Shown piece by piece: positions 55,123 to 64,000 of a stretch of 64,000 nucleotides of DNA. Position numbers and translations under genes: made by a program. The DNA lies in NCBI GenBank assembly GCA_963847615.1, contig CAWKAN010000030.1, positions 62,001 to 126,000 of the forward strand. Direction: 5' to 3'. This DNA is from Palsa-883 sp963847615. Lineage in GTDB: Bacteria; Pseudomonadota; Alphaproteobacteria; Acetobacterales; Acetobacteraceae. Numbering within the stretch: the first letter of the stretch is position 1; each line of letters opens with the position of its first letter. The notes under the pieces were generated by a model. It worked only from the letters and a program-made list of their open reading frames with translations, had not been told where the DNA came from and searched no databases.

Positions 55123-55746
55123 ATGTTGAACCGACGCACATCCCTCTCCTTGATCGCCGCCCTGCCCGGCTTGCTGGCGTTGCCAGCCGGCCTTGCCCGG
55201 CCGGCCTATGCCTCCGCCGCGGGTGACCGCGCCAGCGCCTTCATCGCGGCGATCGGTGAAAAGCTGGCCGCGGCGATCAACGGGACGGGGTCGCTGGAGC
55301 AGCGGCGCCAGGTGGTCGCCGGCATTATCGATGACACCGTGGACGTGAACGGCGTGGCACGCTTCTGCCTCGGCCGCTTCTGGCGGACTGCGGCGCCGGC
55401 GCAGCAGCAGCAATACCTCAAGCTGTTCCGCGACATGCTGGTGACGAACATCGCATCGAAGCTCGGCGAGTACAAGGGCGTGCGCTTCACCGTCGGCGCC
55501 ACCCAGGATCGCGAGGACGGGGAGATCGTGTCCACCATTGTCGCCCGGCCGAACAACCCGCCCACCAATATTCAGTGGCTGGTCGCCAACGCGGCCAGCG
55601 ATCCGAAGATCATCGACGTGATCGCCGAGGGGGTCTCGCTGCGCCTGACGCAACGCGACGACTACGCCTCGTTCATGAGCCAGCACGGCAACAACGTCGA
55701 TGCGCTGCTGGCCGGGATGCGCAAGCTGGTCAGTCAGAACGGTTGA
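55123..55746 (+). CDS. mlaC: MlaC-type phospholipid-binding protein
   Basis: A 207-residue periplasmic protein with a signal peptide (MLNRRTSLSLIAALPGLLAL, cleavage after AYA). It matches MlaC/Ttg2D: VDVNGVARFCLGRFWRTA, QQQQYLKLFRDMLVTN and VSLRLTQRDDYASFM. MlaC shuttles phospholipid between MlaA and the inner-membrane MlaFEDB complex, which is not in this window. It overlaps the convergent GNAT gene by 13 bases. Confidence 0.9.
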   Translation: MLNRRTSLSLIAALPGLLALPAGLARPAYASAAGDRASAFIAAIGEKLAAAINGTGSLEQRRQVVAGIIDDTVDVNGVARFCLGRFWRTAAPAQQQQYLKLFRDMLVTNIASKLGEYKGVRFTVGATQDREDGEIVSTIVARPNNPPTNIQWLVANAASDPKIIDVIAEGVSLRLTQRDDYASFMSQHGNNVDALLAGMRKLVSQNG

Positions 55747-56348
55747 TCCGCCGGCTGGCGAGCAGGTTCCTGGGGTAGGCCGTCCGGCTGTCCCGGCCGG
55801 CTCTCGCGCCTGCTCCCGGACCGGTTCGCCCCCAGGCTGCTTGGGGCCTGGCTTTGGTAGACCACCATCGCGAAGCCGTCCTGGATGAAGCCGTCGCACT
55901 CGGTCATGCCGATGCCGCCGAGCACGGTGCGCGAGGCGAAGTTGCTCGCCCGCGCCACCGCGATGATGCGTGCCAGCCCCGCCCGCTCGTGGCCGAAGCG
56001 CAGCGCGGCGAATGCGGCCTCGCGCGCCAGGCCGCGGCCCTGCGCCTCGGGCCAGAGGGCGAAGCGCAGTGCGACGCCGCGCCCGTCCGGCCGGTCCTTC
56101 AGCCCAGTGATCCCCAGGAAGGCGTTGCCCTGTCGTTCGCGCACCGCCCAGATGCCGTAGCCATGGGCGCCCCAGAAGACCACGTCCCCGGCCAGCTCGG
56201 CCGCGGTCTCGGCCCACGACCGCACGCCGCCCAGCATCACCGCGAACACGCGGGGGTCCGCCTTCAGCGTGCGCAGCTCGGCGAGGTCCGTCCCCCCCAC
56301 CGGGCGGAGGATCAGACGCGCGGTCGGCAGGGTCCGATAGAGGTCCAT
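55734..56348 (-). CDS. GNAT-family N-acetyltransferase (RimJ/RimL-like)
   Basis: A 204-residue GNAT protein. MDLYRTLPTARLILRPVGGT is the RimL-type start, LWPEAQGRGLAREAAFAALR the acetyl-CoA pyrophosphate loop and VARASNFASRTVLGGIGM the C-terminal helix. It ends in a Gln/Pro/Arg-rich tail of about 35 residues that overlaps mlaC. ATG 56348 gives the normal start; a longer frame to 56450 has no family resemblance. Substrate unknown. Confidence 0.85.
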   Translation of the reverse strand: MDLYRTLPTARLILRPVGGTDLAELRTLKADPRVFAVMLGGVRSWAETAAELAGDVVFWGAHGYGIWAVRERQGNAFLGITGLKDRPDGRGVALRFALWPEAQGRGLAREAAFAALRFGHERAGLARIIAVARASNFASRTVLGGIGMTECDGFIQDGFAMVVYQSQAPSSLGANRSGSRRESRPGQPDGLPQEPARQPADQPF

Positions 56349-56439
56349 CGCGGGCGGTATCGCGGCGTTGCAACAACAGCTAGCAACAAAGCCGCAAGGA
56401 TGCCGGCGATGTCGCTTGCTACGAGACGCCCGAAACGCT

Positions 56440-56586
56440 GGCGCGTCCATCGTTTCGGGTCGCTGGCATCAGGCCATCAGGTGTTCAGCGCCGCGAACGC
56501 TCCCCGGCTGCGCCAGGGCGGTTTCCCGACGCACCACCAACGGCCCGACAGGATGCACGGGGCCTGGTTCGGGCCGCTTGGCATCA
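56440..56586. repeat. Two palindromic repeats between rho and the GNAT gene
   Basis: On the minus strand the rho stop begins TGATGCCAAGCGGCCCGAAC, which folds with TCGGGCCGTTGG 30 bases on. A second similar end, TGATGCCAGCGACCCGAAAC, follows at 56470-56450, and GAACACCTGATG (the end of rho) is partly duplicated before it. They resemble the 10541-10593 palindrome. There is no T tract; a role in rho mRNA termination or stability is possible. Confidence 0.65.
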
Positions 56587-57858
56587 GGTGTTCATCGCGT
56601 CGAAGAAATCATTGTTGGTCTTGCTGTATTTCAGCTTGTCCAGCAGGAACTCCATCGCATCGACGGTGCCCATCGGGTTGAGGATGCGGCGCAGCACCCA
56701 CATCTTCGACAGCGTGCCCTTCTCGACCAGCAGCTCTTCCTTGCGCGTGCCCGACTTGGTGATGTCGATCGCCGGGAAGCTGCGCTTGTCGGACAGCTTG
56801 CGGTCCAGGATGATTTCCGAGTTGCCGGTGCCCTTGAACTCCTCGAAGATCACCTCGTCCATCCGGCTGCCGGTGTCGATCAGCGCGGTGGCGATGATGG
56901 TCAGGCTGCCGCCCTCTTCGATGTTGCGCGCCGCGCCGAAGAACCGCTTCGGCTTCTGCAGCGCGTTGGCGTCCACGCCGCCGGTCAGCACCTTGCCCGA
57001 GGACGGCACCACCGTGTTGTAGGCGCGCGCCAGGCGGGTGATGCAGTCGAGCAGGATCACCACGTCGCGCTTGTGCTCGACCAGGCGCTTGGCCTTCTCC
57101 AGCACCATCTCGGTCACCTGCACGTGGCGGGTGGCCGGCTCGTCGAAGGTGGAGGCGATCACCTCGCCCTTCACCGAGCGCACCATGTCGGTGACTTCCT
57201 CCGGCCGCTCGTCGATCAGCAGCACGATCAGGAAGACTTCCGGATGGTTGGCGGCGATCGCGGTGGCGATGTTCTGCAGCATCACCGTCTTGCCGGTGCG
57301 CGGCGGCGCGACGATCAGCGCGCGCTGGCCCTTGCCGATCGGGGCGATCAGGTCGATCACCCGCGGCGTGTAGTCCTTGGTCGGGCCCTTCGCCACGGAC
57401 TGGAAATTCTCGACCTCCATCTTCAGCCGCTCATCGGGATAGAGCGGCGTCAGGTTGTCGAAATTGATCCGGTGGCGCACCGCCTCGGGCGGTTCGAAGT
57501 TGACCGTGTCGACCTTGAGCAGCGCGAAGTAGCGCTCGCCGTCCTTCGGCGCGCGGATCTGGCCTTCCACCGTATCGCCGGTGCGCAGGCCGAAGCGGCG
57601 CACCTGGGTGGGACTGACATAGATGTCGTCCGGCCCCGGCAGGTAGTTGGCCTCCGGGCTGCGCAGGAAGCCGAAGCCGTCGGGCAGGATTTCCAGCGTG
57701 CCGTCGCCGTGGATCGCCTGGTCGTTCTCCGCCAGGTTCTTCAGGATCGCGAACAGCATGTCCTGCTTGCGCAGTGACGAGGCGTTCTCGACCTGCAGTG
57801 ATTCAGCGAAGCTCAGCAGGTCCGCTGGGGTCTTGGCCTTGAGTTCGGCGAGATGCAT
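56584..57858 (-). CDS. rho: Transcription termination factor Rho
   Basis: A 424-residue hexameric RNA helicase. MHLAELKAKTPADLLSFAES is the Rho N-terminal domain, DGFGFLRSPEANYLPGPDDI the RNA-binding cold-shock fold, IVAPPRTGKTVMLQNIA the Walker A loop, VVILLDCITRLARAYN Walker B, and VPSSGKVLTGGVDANALQ the Q loop/secondary RNA site. The end KTNNDFFDAMNT is normal. ATG 57858 is chosen; the upstream extension is not conserved. The stop codon lies inside a palindromic repeat. Confidence 0.97.
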   Translation of the reverse strand: MHLAELKAKTPADLLSFAESLQVENASSLRKQDMLFAILKNLAENDQAIHGDGTLEILPDGFGFLRSPEANYLPGPDDIYVSPTQVRRFGLRTGDTVEGQIRAPKDGERYFALLKVDTVNFEPPEAVRHRINFDNLTPLYPDERLKMEVENFQSVAKGPTKDYTPRVIDLIAPIGKGQRALIVAPPRTGKTVMLQNIATAIAANHPEVFLIVLLIDERPEEVTDMVRSVKGEVIASTFDEPATRHVQVTEMVLEKAKRLVEHKRDVVILLDCITRLARAYNTVVPSSGKVLTGGVDANALQKPKRFFGAARNIEEGGSLTIIATALIDTGSRMDEVIFEEFKGTGNSEIILDRKLSDKRSFPAIDITKSGTRKEELLVEKGTLSKMWVLRRILNPMGTVDAMEFLLDKLKYSKTNNDFFDAMNT

Positions 57859-58200
57859 CGTCGTGAGGTCGCTCTGATGGTGACGGTGGCGGGCGGGGAT
57901 GCCCGATTCGCGGTCGCCGCGCCATCGGTCGCCGATGGCGGGTTGCCGTCCCGTCGCTGGGAATTTAGGGCGGCGATCGATCGCCGCGGGAAGGAAGGAG
58001 AGCGGCACCGTAGGCAGCCGCGCGGGCGTCGTCAACGTCGCCACATGGTCGCGATGCCCGCCGCCGTCAACCCCCGCCAGAGCAATCGGGCGAATGAAGC
58101 AAGCCGGGGCTCCGCCCCGAACCCCGCCAGGGGGCGCTGCCCCCCTGGCGGGGTTCGGGGCGGAGCCCCGGCTTCCCTTGCCTCGGACGATGGCCTGCGC
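57859..58200. other. rho leader region with a large hairpin
   Basis: About 340 bases between rho and the DHA2 transporter stop. Besides the hairpin at 58101-58174 there is no gene. The rho promoter and any autoregulatory leader must lie here; no leader peptide is evident. Confidence 0.5.
58101..58174. repeat. Perfect 34-bp stem, 6-base loop hairpin
   Basis: Arms 58101-58134 and 58141-58174 are perfectly complementary, starting AAGCCGGGGCTCCGCCCCGA, with loop CGCTGC. It lies about 27 bases after the stop of the DHA2 transporter gene, in the position of a bidirectional terminator, but has no T tract. A degenerate relative is at 23365-23425. The same GC-rich palindrome type is, from memory, abundant in alphaproteobacterial genomes. 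Confidence 0.85.
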
Positions 58201-59775
58201 TCAGCGCCGGCCGCCGATCCTGGTGGGACGGAACAGGAAGGTCAGCGGCACCGCCAGGAAGGCGATCACCGCGCACAGCTCGAACACATCCATATAGGCC
58301 AGCACCGCCGCCTGCTTGTTCAGCATCGCATTGATCAGCCCCATCGCCGAGTGGTTGGCGGCGGCGGCGGTCTGGCCCAGGTCGATGAAGGTCTGCGTGG
58401 TTCGTGCCAGCAGGTCGCGGTACGGCTGGTCGAACGGGCTCAGATGCTCGCTCAGGTGGGCGCGATGCACCTGCGATTGCTCGTTGACCATCGCCGTCGC
58501 CAGGGTGATGCCGATCGAGCCGACGATGTTGCGGAACATCGAGTAGAGCGCCGTCGCGTCGGGATTCAGCGCGCGCGGCATGGTGGAATAGGACAGCGTG
58601 TTGTTCGGCACGAACAGGAAGGCGAGGCCGACGGTCTGCACCGCGCGGAACAGCGCGAGCGTGGTGAAGTCGATGTCGGGCGTCAGGTTGTGCGTGTACC
58701 AGGACGCGGCGCCCAGCATCAGGAAGCCGAAGGCGACCAGATTCCGCGTCTGCACGTTCGGCAGCATGTATCGGCTGACAATCGGGATCAGCACGACCAT
58801 GACCACCGCGCCGGGCGACAGCAGCAGCCCGGCGAGCAGCGCGGTGTAGCCCAGCCATTGCTGCGCCAGCGACGGGATCAGCAGGTTCGACGAATAGAGC
58901 AGCGCGCTGAGCAGCGCGATCATGGTGGCGCCGACGGCGAAGTTGCGATCGCCCAGGGCGCGCAGGTTGACGATCGGCTTGTCGGTCAGCAGCAGCCAGG
59001 CGACCGCGCCCGCCAGGCCCATCGCGGCGAGCAGCGCGAACACCCGGATGGTGGGGGAGCCGAACCAGCCGGCGTCCTCGCCGCGGTCGAGCATGATCTG
59101 CAGCGAGCCGAGGCCGAGCGCGATCAGCCCGAGGCCGACCGCATCGATATCCGCCAGCCGGGCGCGGTCGCGCTGCACCCAGGGCGGATCCTCCACCAGT
59201 TCCGCCACTGCGAGGAGCGCGAACAGGCCGATCGGTACGTTGATCAGGAACATCCAGCGCCAGGAATAGGAATCGGTGATCCAGCCGCCCAGGATCGGCC
59301 CCAGGATCGGCGCGAAGATCACCGCGAAGGCGACCACCGCGAAGCCGCGGCTGCGCTGCGCCGGCTCGAACGCGTCCAGCACGATCGCCTGCTGGCAGGG
59401 CTGCAGGCCGCCGCCGAAGATGCCTTGCAGCAGCCGGAAGACGACGAGCTGCGGCAGCGACGTGGCGGAGCCGCAGAGGAACGAGCAGACCGTGAACATC
59501 GCGATCGAGATCAGGAAGTAGCGCTTGCGCCCGAGCAGGCGGCTGAGCCAGCCGGCCAGCGGCATCACCACGCCGTTGGCGACCAGGTAGGAGGTCAGCG
59601 TCCAGGTCGCGTCGTCGTAGCTGGCCGACAGGCTGCCGGCGATGTGCGGCACGCTGACATTGATGATCGTGCTGTCGAGGATCTCCATGAACGGCGCCAT
59701 GCTCGCCACCACGGCGATCAGCATGGGGCTGGTGCGCGGGCGCCAGGCCGCGTCCAGCCCGACGAAGCCACTCAT
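58201..59775 (-). CDS. emrB: DHA2-type MFS multidrug efflux transporter (EmrB/QacA)
   Basis: A 524-residue inner-membrane protein with 14 predicted helices. VVASMAPFMEILDSTIINVS (motif D1 region), WTLTSYLVANGVVMPLAGWL, SRLLGRKRYFLIS (motif A) and FGGGLQPCQQAIVLDAF are typical of EmrB. With the upstream HlyD-type gene it forms an EmrAB-like pump for hydrophobic toxic compounds. The gap to emrA is about 160 bases. Confidence 0.92.
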   Translation of the reverse strand: MSGFVGLDAAWRPRTSPMLIAVVASMAPFMEILDSTIINVSVPHIAGSLSASYDDATWTLTSYLVANGVVMPLAGWLSRLLGRKRYFLISIAMFTVCSFLCGSATSLPQLVVFRLLQGIFGGGLQPCQQAIVLDAFEPAQRSRGFAVVAFAVIFAPILGPILGGWITDSYSWRWMFLINVPIGLFALLAVAELVEDPPWVQRDRARLADIDAVGLGLIALGLGSLQIMLDRGEDAGWFGSPTIRVFALLAAMGLAGAVAWLLLTDKPIVNLRALGDRNFAVGATMIALLSALLYSSNLLIPSLAQQWLGYTALLAGLLLSPGAVVMVVLIPIVSRYMLPNVQTRNLVAFGFLMLGAASWYTHNLTPDIDFTTLALFRAVQTVGLAFLFVPNNTLSYSTMPRALNPDATALYSMFRNIVGSIGITLATAMVNEQSQVHRAHLSEHLSPFDQPYRDLLARTTQTFIDLGQTAAAANHSAMGLINAMLNKQAAVLAYMDVFELCAVIAFLAVPLTFLFRPTRIGGRR

Positions 59776-59935
59776 TGCAGCCGGCTCACGGCAGTCGGCT
59801 CGGTCGCACGGCGCCGCGCAGGTCCGATGTCCCGGGCGTTTTCCGTGCTCCGGTCACGTCAAACGGCCCGTTGGTCTGGTCCGTTCGTTGCGGCTGATCC
59901 ACCCCCGGATGATCCACCAACTTCAAGCGGCCCGC

Positions 59936-61037
59936 TCATTTCACTTGGACGGTCGGCTCGACCGAAAGCCCCAGGGGCAGCGGCAGCCCGGGCGGCAGAC
60001 CACTGTCGATGGCGATCTTCACCGGCACGCGCTGCACCACCTTGACGAAGTTGCCGGTGGCGTTCTCCGCCGGGAAGGCGGCGAAGCGTGCGCCGGAGCC
60101 GCGCTGGATGCTGTCGACGTGGCCGGTCAGCTTCAGGTCGGGGTAGGCATCGACCCGGATCGCCACCCGCTGGCCGACGCGCATGCGGTCGAGTTGCGAT
60201 TCCTTGAAGTTCGCGGTGATCCAGACGTCGGGCGTGACCAGCGCCATGATGGCCTGGCCGGGCTGCACGTAGTTGCCCTGTTCCACGGCGCGCCGGGTGA
60301 CCCAGCCATCCTGTGGCGCGGTCACCTTGGTCCAGGACAGATTGAGCCTGGCCTGGTCGAGCCGCGCGCGGGCCAACGCCACCTGGGCCTCGAGTTCGCT
60401 CACCTGCGCTTCGGCACCCGCAATGAATTGGCGGACCATGTCGGCCTGCTGCAGTGCGGCCTGCGCCTGCGCGACCTTGGCCTCGGCATCGCGGCGCGTG
60501 GCGGTGGCGGCGTCGATGTCCTGCTGCGTGGTCGCCTGGCGCGGCAAGGCAAGCTGGCGGCGCGCATCGGCATCCGCCTTCACGCGTATCGCCTCCGCCG
60601 CGTCGAGCTGCGCCTGGGCGCTGGCGCGCCGGGCCGGGTAGTCGATGCGCGCGGTTTCCAGCTTCAGCCGCGCATTGTCGAGCCGCGCCTCGGCGATGCG
60701 CAGGTTGGCGGCGGCCTCGTCGCGCGTCGCCTCGTAGGCGCGCGGATCGATCCGGATCAGCGTCTGGCCGGCCTTGACGCGCGCGTTGTCGGTGACGTCG
60801 AGGGCCATGACGGTGCCGGCGACCTGCGGTGCGATCGTGATGGATTGGCCGTCGGTGTAGGCGTCGTCCGTGCCCACCTCGTCCTTCGTCAGGGTACCAG
60901 TAGCCGGTGCCGACCAGCGCCCCGGCCAACAGGACGAGCAGCAGCGACAGCCGCGCCCAGACGGTCCGGCTGCGGCGCGTCCGGTACCGTGCCTCGATCG
61001 TCAAGGTCGGCTCGGCGGCTCTCGAAAGGTCGTCCAT
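59936..61037 (-). pseudogene. emrA: EmrA-type membrane fusion protein, frameshifted after its TM helix
   Basis: The N-terminus (MDDLSRAAEPTLTIEARYRT, then RLSLLLVLLAGALVGTGYWY, one membrane helix) is in a different frame from the body. One extra C in GGTACCCTG near 60893 separates them; without it the protein reads GYWY-LTKDEVGTDDAYTDG. The body has the barrel-sandwich (QVAGTVMALDVTDNARVKAG), long coiled coil and VEQGNYVQPGQAIMALVTP. The body alone would have an ATG/GTG-like start but no membrane anchor. Partner of emrB. Confidence 0.88.
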
Positions 61038-61127
61038 CCATCGCGCTCCCGGGGATGCACGCTATAGTAGTAGTCATTACAGGCTGGCGTCAGTCGTGCC
61101 TACCCCGGGTGCAGGACGCGACCCTTG

Positions 61128-62900
61128 CTATTGGGCCAAGGCCTGGCTTCGGACCAACCTGGCATAGAGTCCATTGCCGCGCATCAATGTAGCGTGAGTT
61201 CCGCGTTCGATCGCGCGTCCGGCCTCCATGGCGATCACCTGCTCGGCGTCGCGCACGGTGGACAGCCGGTGCGCGATCACGATGGTGGTGCGGCCGCGGC
61301 GCAGGCGCGCCAGCGCCAATTGCACCGCGGCCTCGTTCTCGGTGTCCAGCGCGCTGGTCGCCTCGTCCAGCAGCAGGATACGCGGGTTGCGCAGCAGCGC
61401 ACGGGCGAGCGCGACGCGCTGGCGCTGCCCGCCGGACAGCCGCTGCCCACCGGTCCCGACCCTGGTGGCGTAGCCTTGCGGCAGGGCGGCGATGAAGTCC
61501 GCCGCCGCCGCCGCCGCCGCCGCGGCGACCACCTCGTCGTCGCTGGCACCCGGCCGGCCCATGCGGATGTTGGCGGCGACGGAATCGTCGAACAGCAGCG
61601 CATCCTGGCCGACATAGGCGATGGCATCGCGCAGGCTGGTCAGGGTCGCCTCGCGCACGTCGGTGCCGTCGATGCGCACCGCGCCGGCGGTGACGTCGTG
61701 CAGCCGGGGGATCAACGCCAGCGCCGTGGACTTGCCGGCGCCGGACGGTCCGACCAAGGCGACGGTGGTGCCGGGCGCGGCGTCGAAGCTAAGCCCGGCC
61801 AGTCCGACGCGCCCATCCGGATAGACGAAGCGCACGTCGTCGAACACCACATGGCCGTGGCCGGGCGGGAGCGCGACGGCATCCGGCGGTTCGGCGATGC
61901 GTGGCGCCTCGTCGATCACGCTGTAAACCCGGATCAACCCGGCGAGCCCCTCCTGCACCGCGGCATTCAGCGAGCCCAGCGCGCGCAGCGGGCGCGAGGC
62001 GATCAGCAACGCGGCGACGAAGCCGGTGAAGTTGCCGATGGTGTTGGCGCCGACCGCTGCGCGCCAGCCGGCGAAGCCGATCACCGCGGCCACCGCGACG
62101 CCGCCCAGCACCTCCAGCACCGGATCGATCCGCGCGCGGGTCTTGGCGATGCGGACCAGCGCGCGGTACAGCGCGTCGAACGCGGTGCGGGCGCGCTCGG
62201 TCTCCGCCGCCTCCAGCCGATAGGCGCGCACCGTGCGGGCCTGGGCAAAGCTTTCGTTCAGCAGCACGGCGGTCTCGCCCATGCGCTCCTGCATGCCGCC
62301 GGAGGCGCGGCGGACCCGGCGGCCGATGCGCTGGATCGGTACCGCCGCCAGCGGATACAGCGCGGCGGCGATCAGGCTGAGCAGCCAGTCGAGATACAGC
62401 ATCGAGGCAACCAGCCCGACCACCGTCACCAGATCGGCGACGCCGCTCACCGCGCGGGTCAGCGCCTCGCGGATCACCGCGGCATCGGTGGTGAAGCGGG
62501 CGGCCAACTGGGCCGGCGCCTCGCGCTCGACCCGGGCCAGATCGGCGCGTGCCAAATGCGCGAACATCCGGCCCTGCAGCTCGCGGATCACCAGCAGGAC
62601 CATCTGCTGGACCTGCACGTTCTGGAAATACTGCGCCAACGCCTTCGCCGTCGTGACGACGATGACCAGGGCCGGAAGCTGGTAGAGGATCCGCTTGTCG
62701 CGGGCGGTGAACATCTGGAAGGCATGGTCGATCACCACCGGGTACAAGGCGGTGGCGCCGGCCATCAGCCCGGTCAGCAGAAGCACTAGCAGCAGCCGGG
62801 TCTTGTGATGGCGGATATGCTCACCCCACAGCCGGGTCAGCAACGCACGCGTCAAGTCGCGCTCCGGCAACAGCGCAGCTTCGGGGACTGGGGCATCCAT
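61128..62900 (-). CDS. MsbA-type ABC exporter (fused permease-ATPase)
   Basis: A 590-residue half-transporter: six N-terminal helices, then the ATPase with GPSGAGKSTALALIPRL (Walker A), RLSGGQRQRVALARALL (signature), ILLLDEATSALDTE (Walker B) and VIAHRLSTV (switch His). It belongs to the MsbA/lipid A or multidrug exporter group. An eight- to nine-residue polyalanine run (VVAAAAAAAAADF) lies just before the signature region, encoded by repeated GCC/GCG triplets. It is a single gene; the insertion sequence starts right after its start codon on the other strand. Confidence 0.93.
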   Translation of the reverse strand: MDAPVPEAALLPERDLTRALLTRLWGEHIRHHKTRLLLVLLLTGLMAGATALYPVVIDHAFQMFTARDKRILYQLPALVIVVTTAKALAQYFQNVQVQQMVLLVIRELQGRMFAHLARADLARVEREAPAQLAARFTTDAAVIREALTRAVSGVADLVTVVGLVASMLYLDWLLSLIAAALYPLAAVPIQRIGRRVRRASGGMQERMGETAVLLNESFAQARTVRAYRLEAAETERARTAFDALYRALVRIAKTRARIDPVLEVLGGVAVAAVIGFAGWRAAVGANTIGNFTGFVAALLIASRPLRALGSLNAAVQEGLAGLIRVYSVIDEAPRIAEPPDAVALPPGHGHVVFDDVRFVYPDGRVGLAGLSFDAAPGTTVALVGPSGAGKSTALALIPRLHDVTAGAVRIDGTDVREATLTSLRDAIAYVGQDALLFDDSVAANIRMGRPGASDDEVVAAAAAAAAADFIAALPQGYATRVGTGGQRLSGGQRQRVALARALLRNPRILLLDEATSALDTENEAAVQLALARLRRGRTTIVIAHRLSTVRDAEQVIAMEAGRAIERGTHATLMRGNGLYARLVRSQALAQ

Positions 62901-63047
62901 CCGTGCGATGTATCAGGCGACCTCCGCCTTCGCCAGCACCCCCCCAAGGGCAATCCTACGGCATTCACCTATCGTTGCCCGAGGCGGTCGGCGCGCTCCG
63001 GTGATGCGACCTGGGCGCTGGCTGCATCGCCAGCAAGTAAGGCTTTC

Positions 63048-64000
63048 CTGCGCATTCAAGAAGAACTTCTGCCCTGGCTCGACGATACGATGGTCGGCCC
63101 GCTGAGCGGATACCATCGGCAACTGGTCAGCGTGCTGGGATTGGCACGGATCGAGGCGTTCCTGCCGGGCTGGCAAGGACTGCCAGGGCGCCCGCCATCT
63201 GAACGCGCGGCCCTGGCACGCGCCTTCGTCGCAAAAGCTGTGTTCAACATTCCGACCACCCGCCTGCTGATCGGCATGCTATCCGCCGACAAGGCATTGC
63301 GCCGCTTATGCGGCTGGCAGCGCGCCGGCGAGGTCCCCAGCGAAGCAACGTTCTCGCGCGCCTTCGCGGTCTTCGCCGCGAGTGCCCTGCCATCCAGACT
63401 GCATGACGCGCTGATCAAGGAAACTCACGCGGATCGGTTGGTTGGGCACATCTCACGCGACAGTACAGCGATCGAGGCCCGCGAGAAACCAGCAAAACCA
63501 GACCAGCCGGTGCCAGCCGCGCAACCCAAATGCAAGCGTGGTCGTCCACCCAAGGGCGAGATCCGACCCACGCAGCCGCCACGCCGGATCGAGCGCCAAC
63601 TGGGCATGACATTGGCTGCGATGCTGGCCGATCTTCCCCGGCACTGCGACGTGGGAGCCAAGCGCAATGCCAAGGGATACCAGGAATCCTGGATCGGCTA
63701 TAAGCTGCATATCGACAGCGCGGATGGCGAGATACCGATCAGTTGCGTGCTCACGTCAGCGTCCGTGCATGACAGCCAAGTGGCCATTCCGCTCGCCACC
63801 ATGACCGCCGCGCGAAGTCACCAACCTGTATGACCTGATGGACAGCGCCTACGATGTTGCGGAGATCAAACAGCACAGTCGCGAGCTCAATCATGTTCCG
63901 ATCATCGACATCAATCCGCGGGCGACCCCTGGGCTGAAGCAGGAACTGGCGCAGGAGGCGAGGCGGCAACGCTTGGTCGGGCATCGCATGGCGGAACAGG
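63048..64000 (+). pseudogene. DDE transposase of an insertion sequence, frameshifted and cut by window edge
   Basis: The product reads LRIQEELLPWLDDTMVGPLS, GLARIEAFLPGWQGLPGRPP, GHISRDSTAIEAREKP (first catalytic Asp) and DVGAKRNAKGYQESWIGYKL, typical of a DDE_Tnp_1-type (IS4/IS5-like) transposase. Near 63813 one extra base interrupts it; the next frame continues VTNLYDLMDSAYDVAEIKQ (second Asp) and VPIIDINPRATPGLKQELA to the window end. The start is uncertain because the first ATG (63090) lies inside the conserved region; CTG 63048 is a guess. The left IS end should be between 62905 and 63040. Confidence 0.8.

Overview
The window looks like a piece of an alphaproteobacterial chromosome, most probably Acetobacteraceae or a close relative. 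The DNA is very GC-rich, almost all third codon positions are G or C, and the gene content is proteobacterial: RapZ and HPr kinase in a nitrogen-PTS-like cluster, heme A synthase, TldD, MlaA/MlaC, a BTAD/TPR regulator and HGG-type proteins. Taxonomy is inferred from protein style and gene order, not from a marker phylogeny.

Layout. 0-7.6 kb: a diverged uracil-DNA glycosylase homologue, a lytic transglycosylase, moaB, a ClC channel with two small-nucleotidyl/glycosyl-transferase genes, and a frameshifted PA0069-type radical SAM gene. 7.7-10.6 kb: an accessory patch with an IS110-type transposase remnant and a nearly complete group II intron whose maturase gene is frameshifted. 10.6-17.5 kb: a protein-lysine methyltransferase-like gene, ubiA, rsmE, gshA, a BTAD/TPR regulator and a PPOX flavoprotein. 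17.6-20.2 kb: the most unusual locus, a DUF6065-like gene preceded on the same strand by a gene made of 32 copies of a 51-bp (17-residue) repeat. 20.5-29.1 kb: tldD, heme A synthase, ppk2, a YeiH-type transporter, threonine aldolase, NAD kinase and a nitrilase-family amidase. 29.4-32.7 kb: a large palindromic element, a HEPN/MNT module whose HEPN gene has lost its middle, then HPr, EIIA(Man), RapZ and HPr kinase. 32.7-36.2 kb: a PLP dehydratase, an enoyl-CoA hydratase-like gene and an ABC exporter pair. 37-45.7 kb: accessory DNA with a tRNA-Ala, a decayed type III restriction-modification pair, a RelE/RHH toxin-antitoxin module, a HicB remnant, and seven tandem 131-156 bp repeats running into an HGG-type gene. 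45.7-62.9 kb: an amidase with an AtzG-like partner, an alcohol dehydrogenase, a phosphodiesterase, a UvrD helicase interrupted by a 357-residue intein, metF, mlaA/mlaC, GNAT, rho, an EmrAB-type efflux pair and an MsbA-type exporter. The right edge enters an insertion sequence.

Two themes cross the window. First, about a dozen genes, including core genes such as gshA, the radical SAM gene, emrA and mlaA, carry single small indels, so either the assembly has indel errors or many genes are decaying. Second, short palindromic repeats are frequent, several of them starting at or inside the stop codon of the upstream gene. The best candidates for new biology are the 17-residue repeat gene with its DUF6065 neighbour, the helicase intein, and the tandem array in front of the HGG gene.
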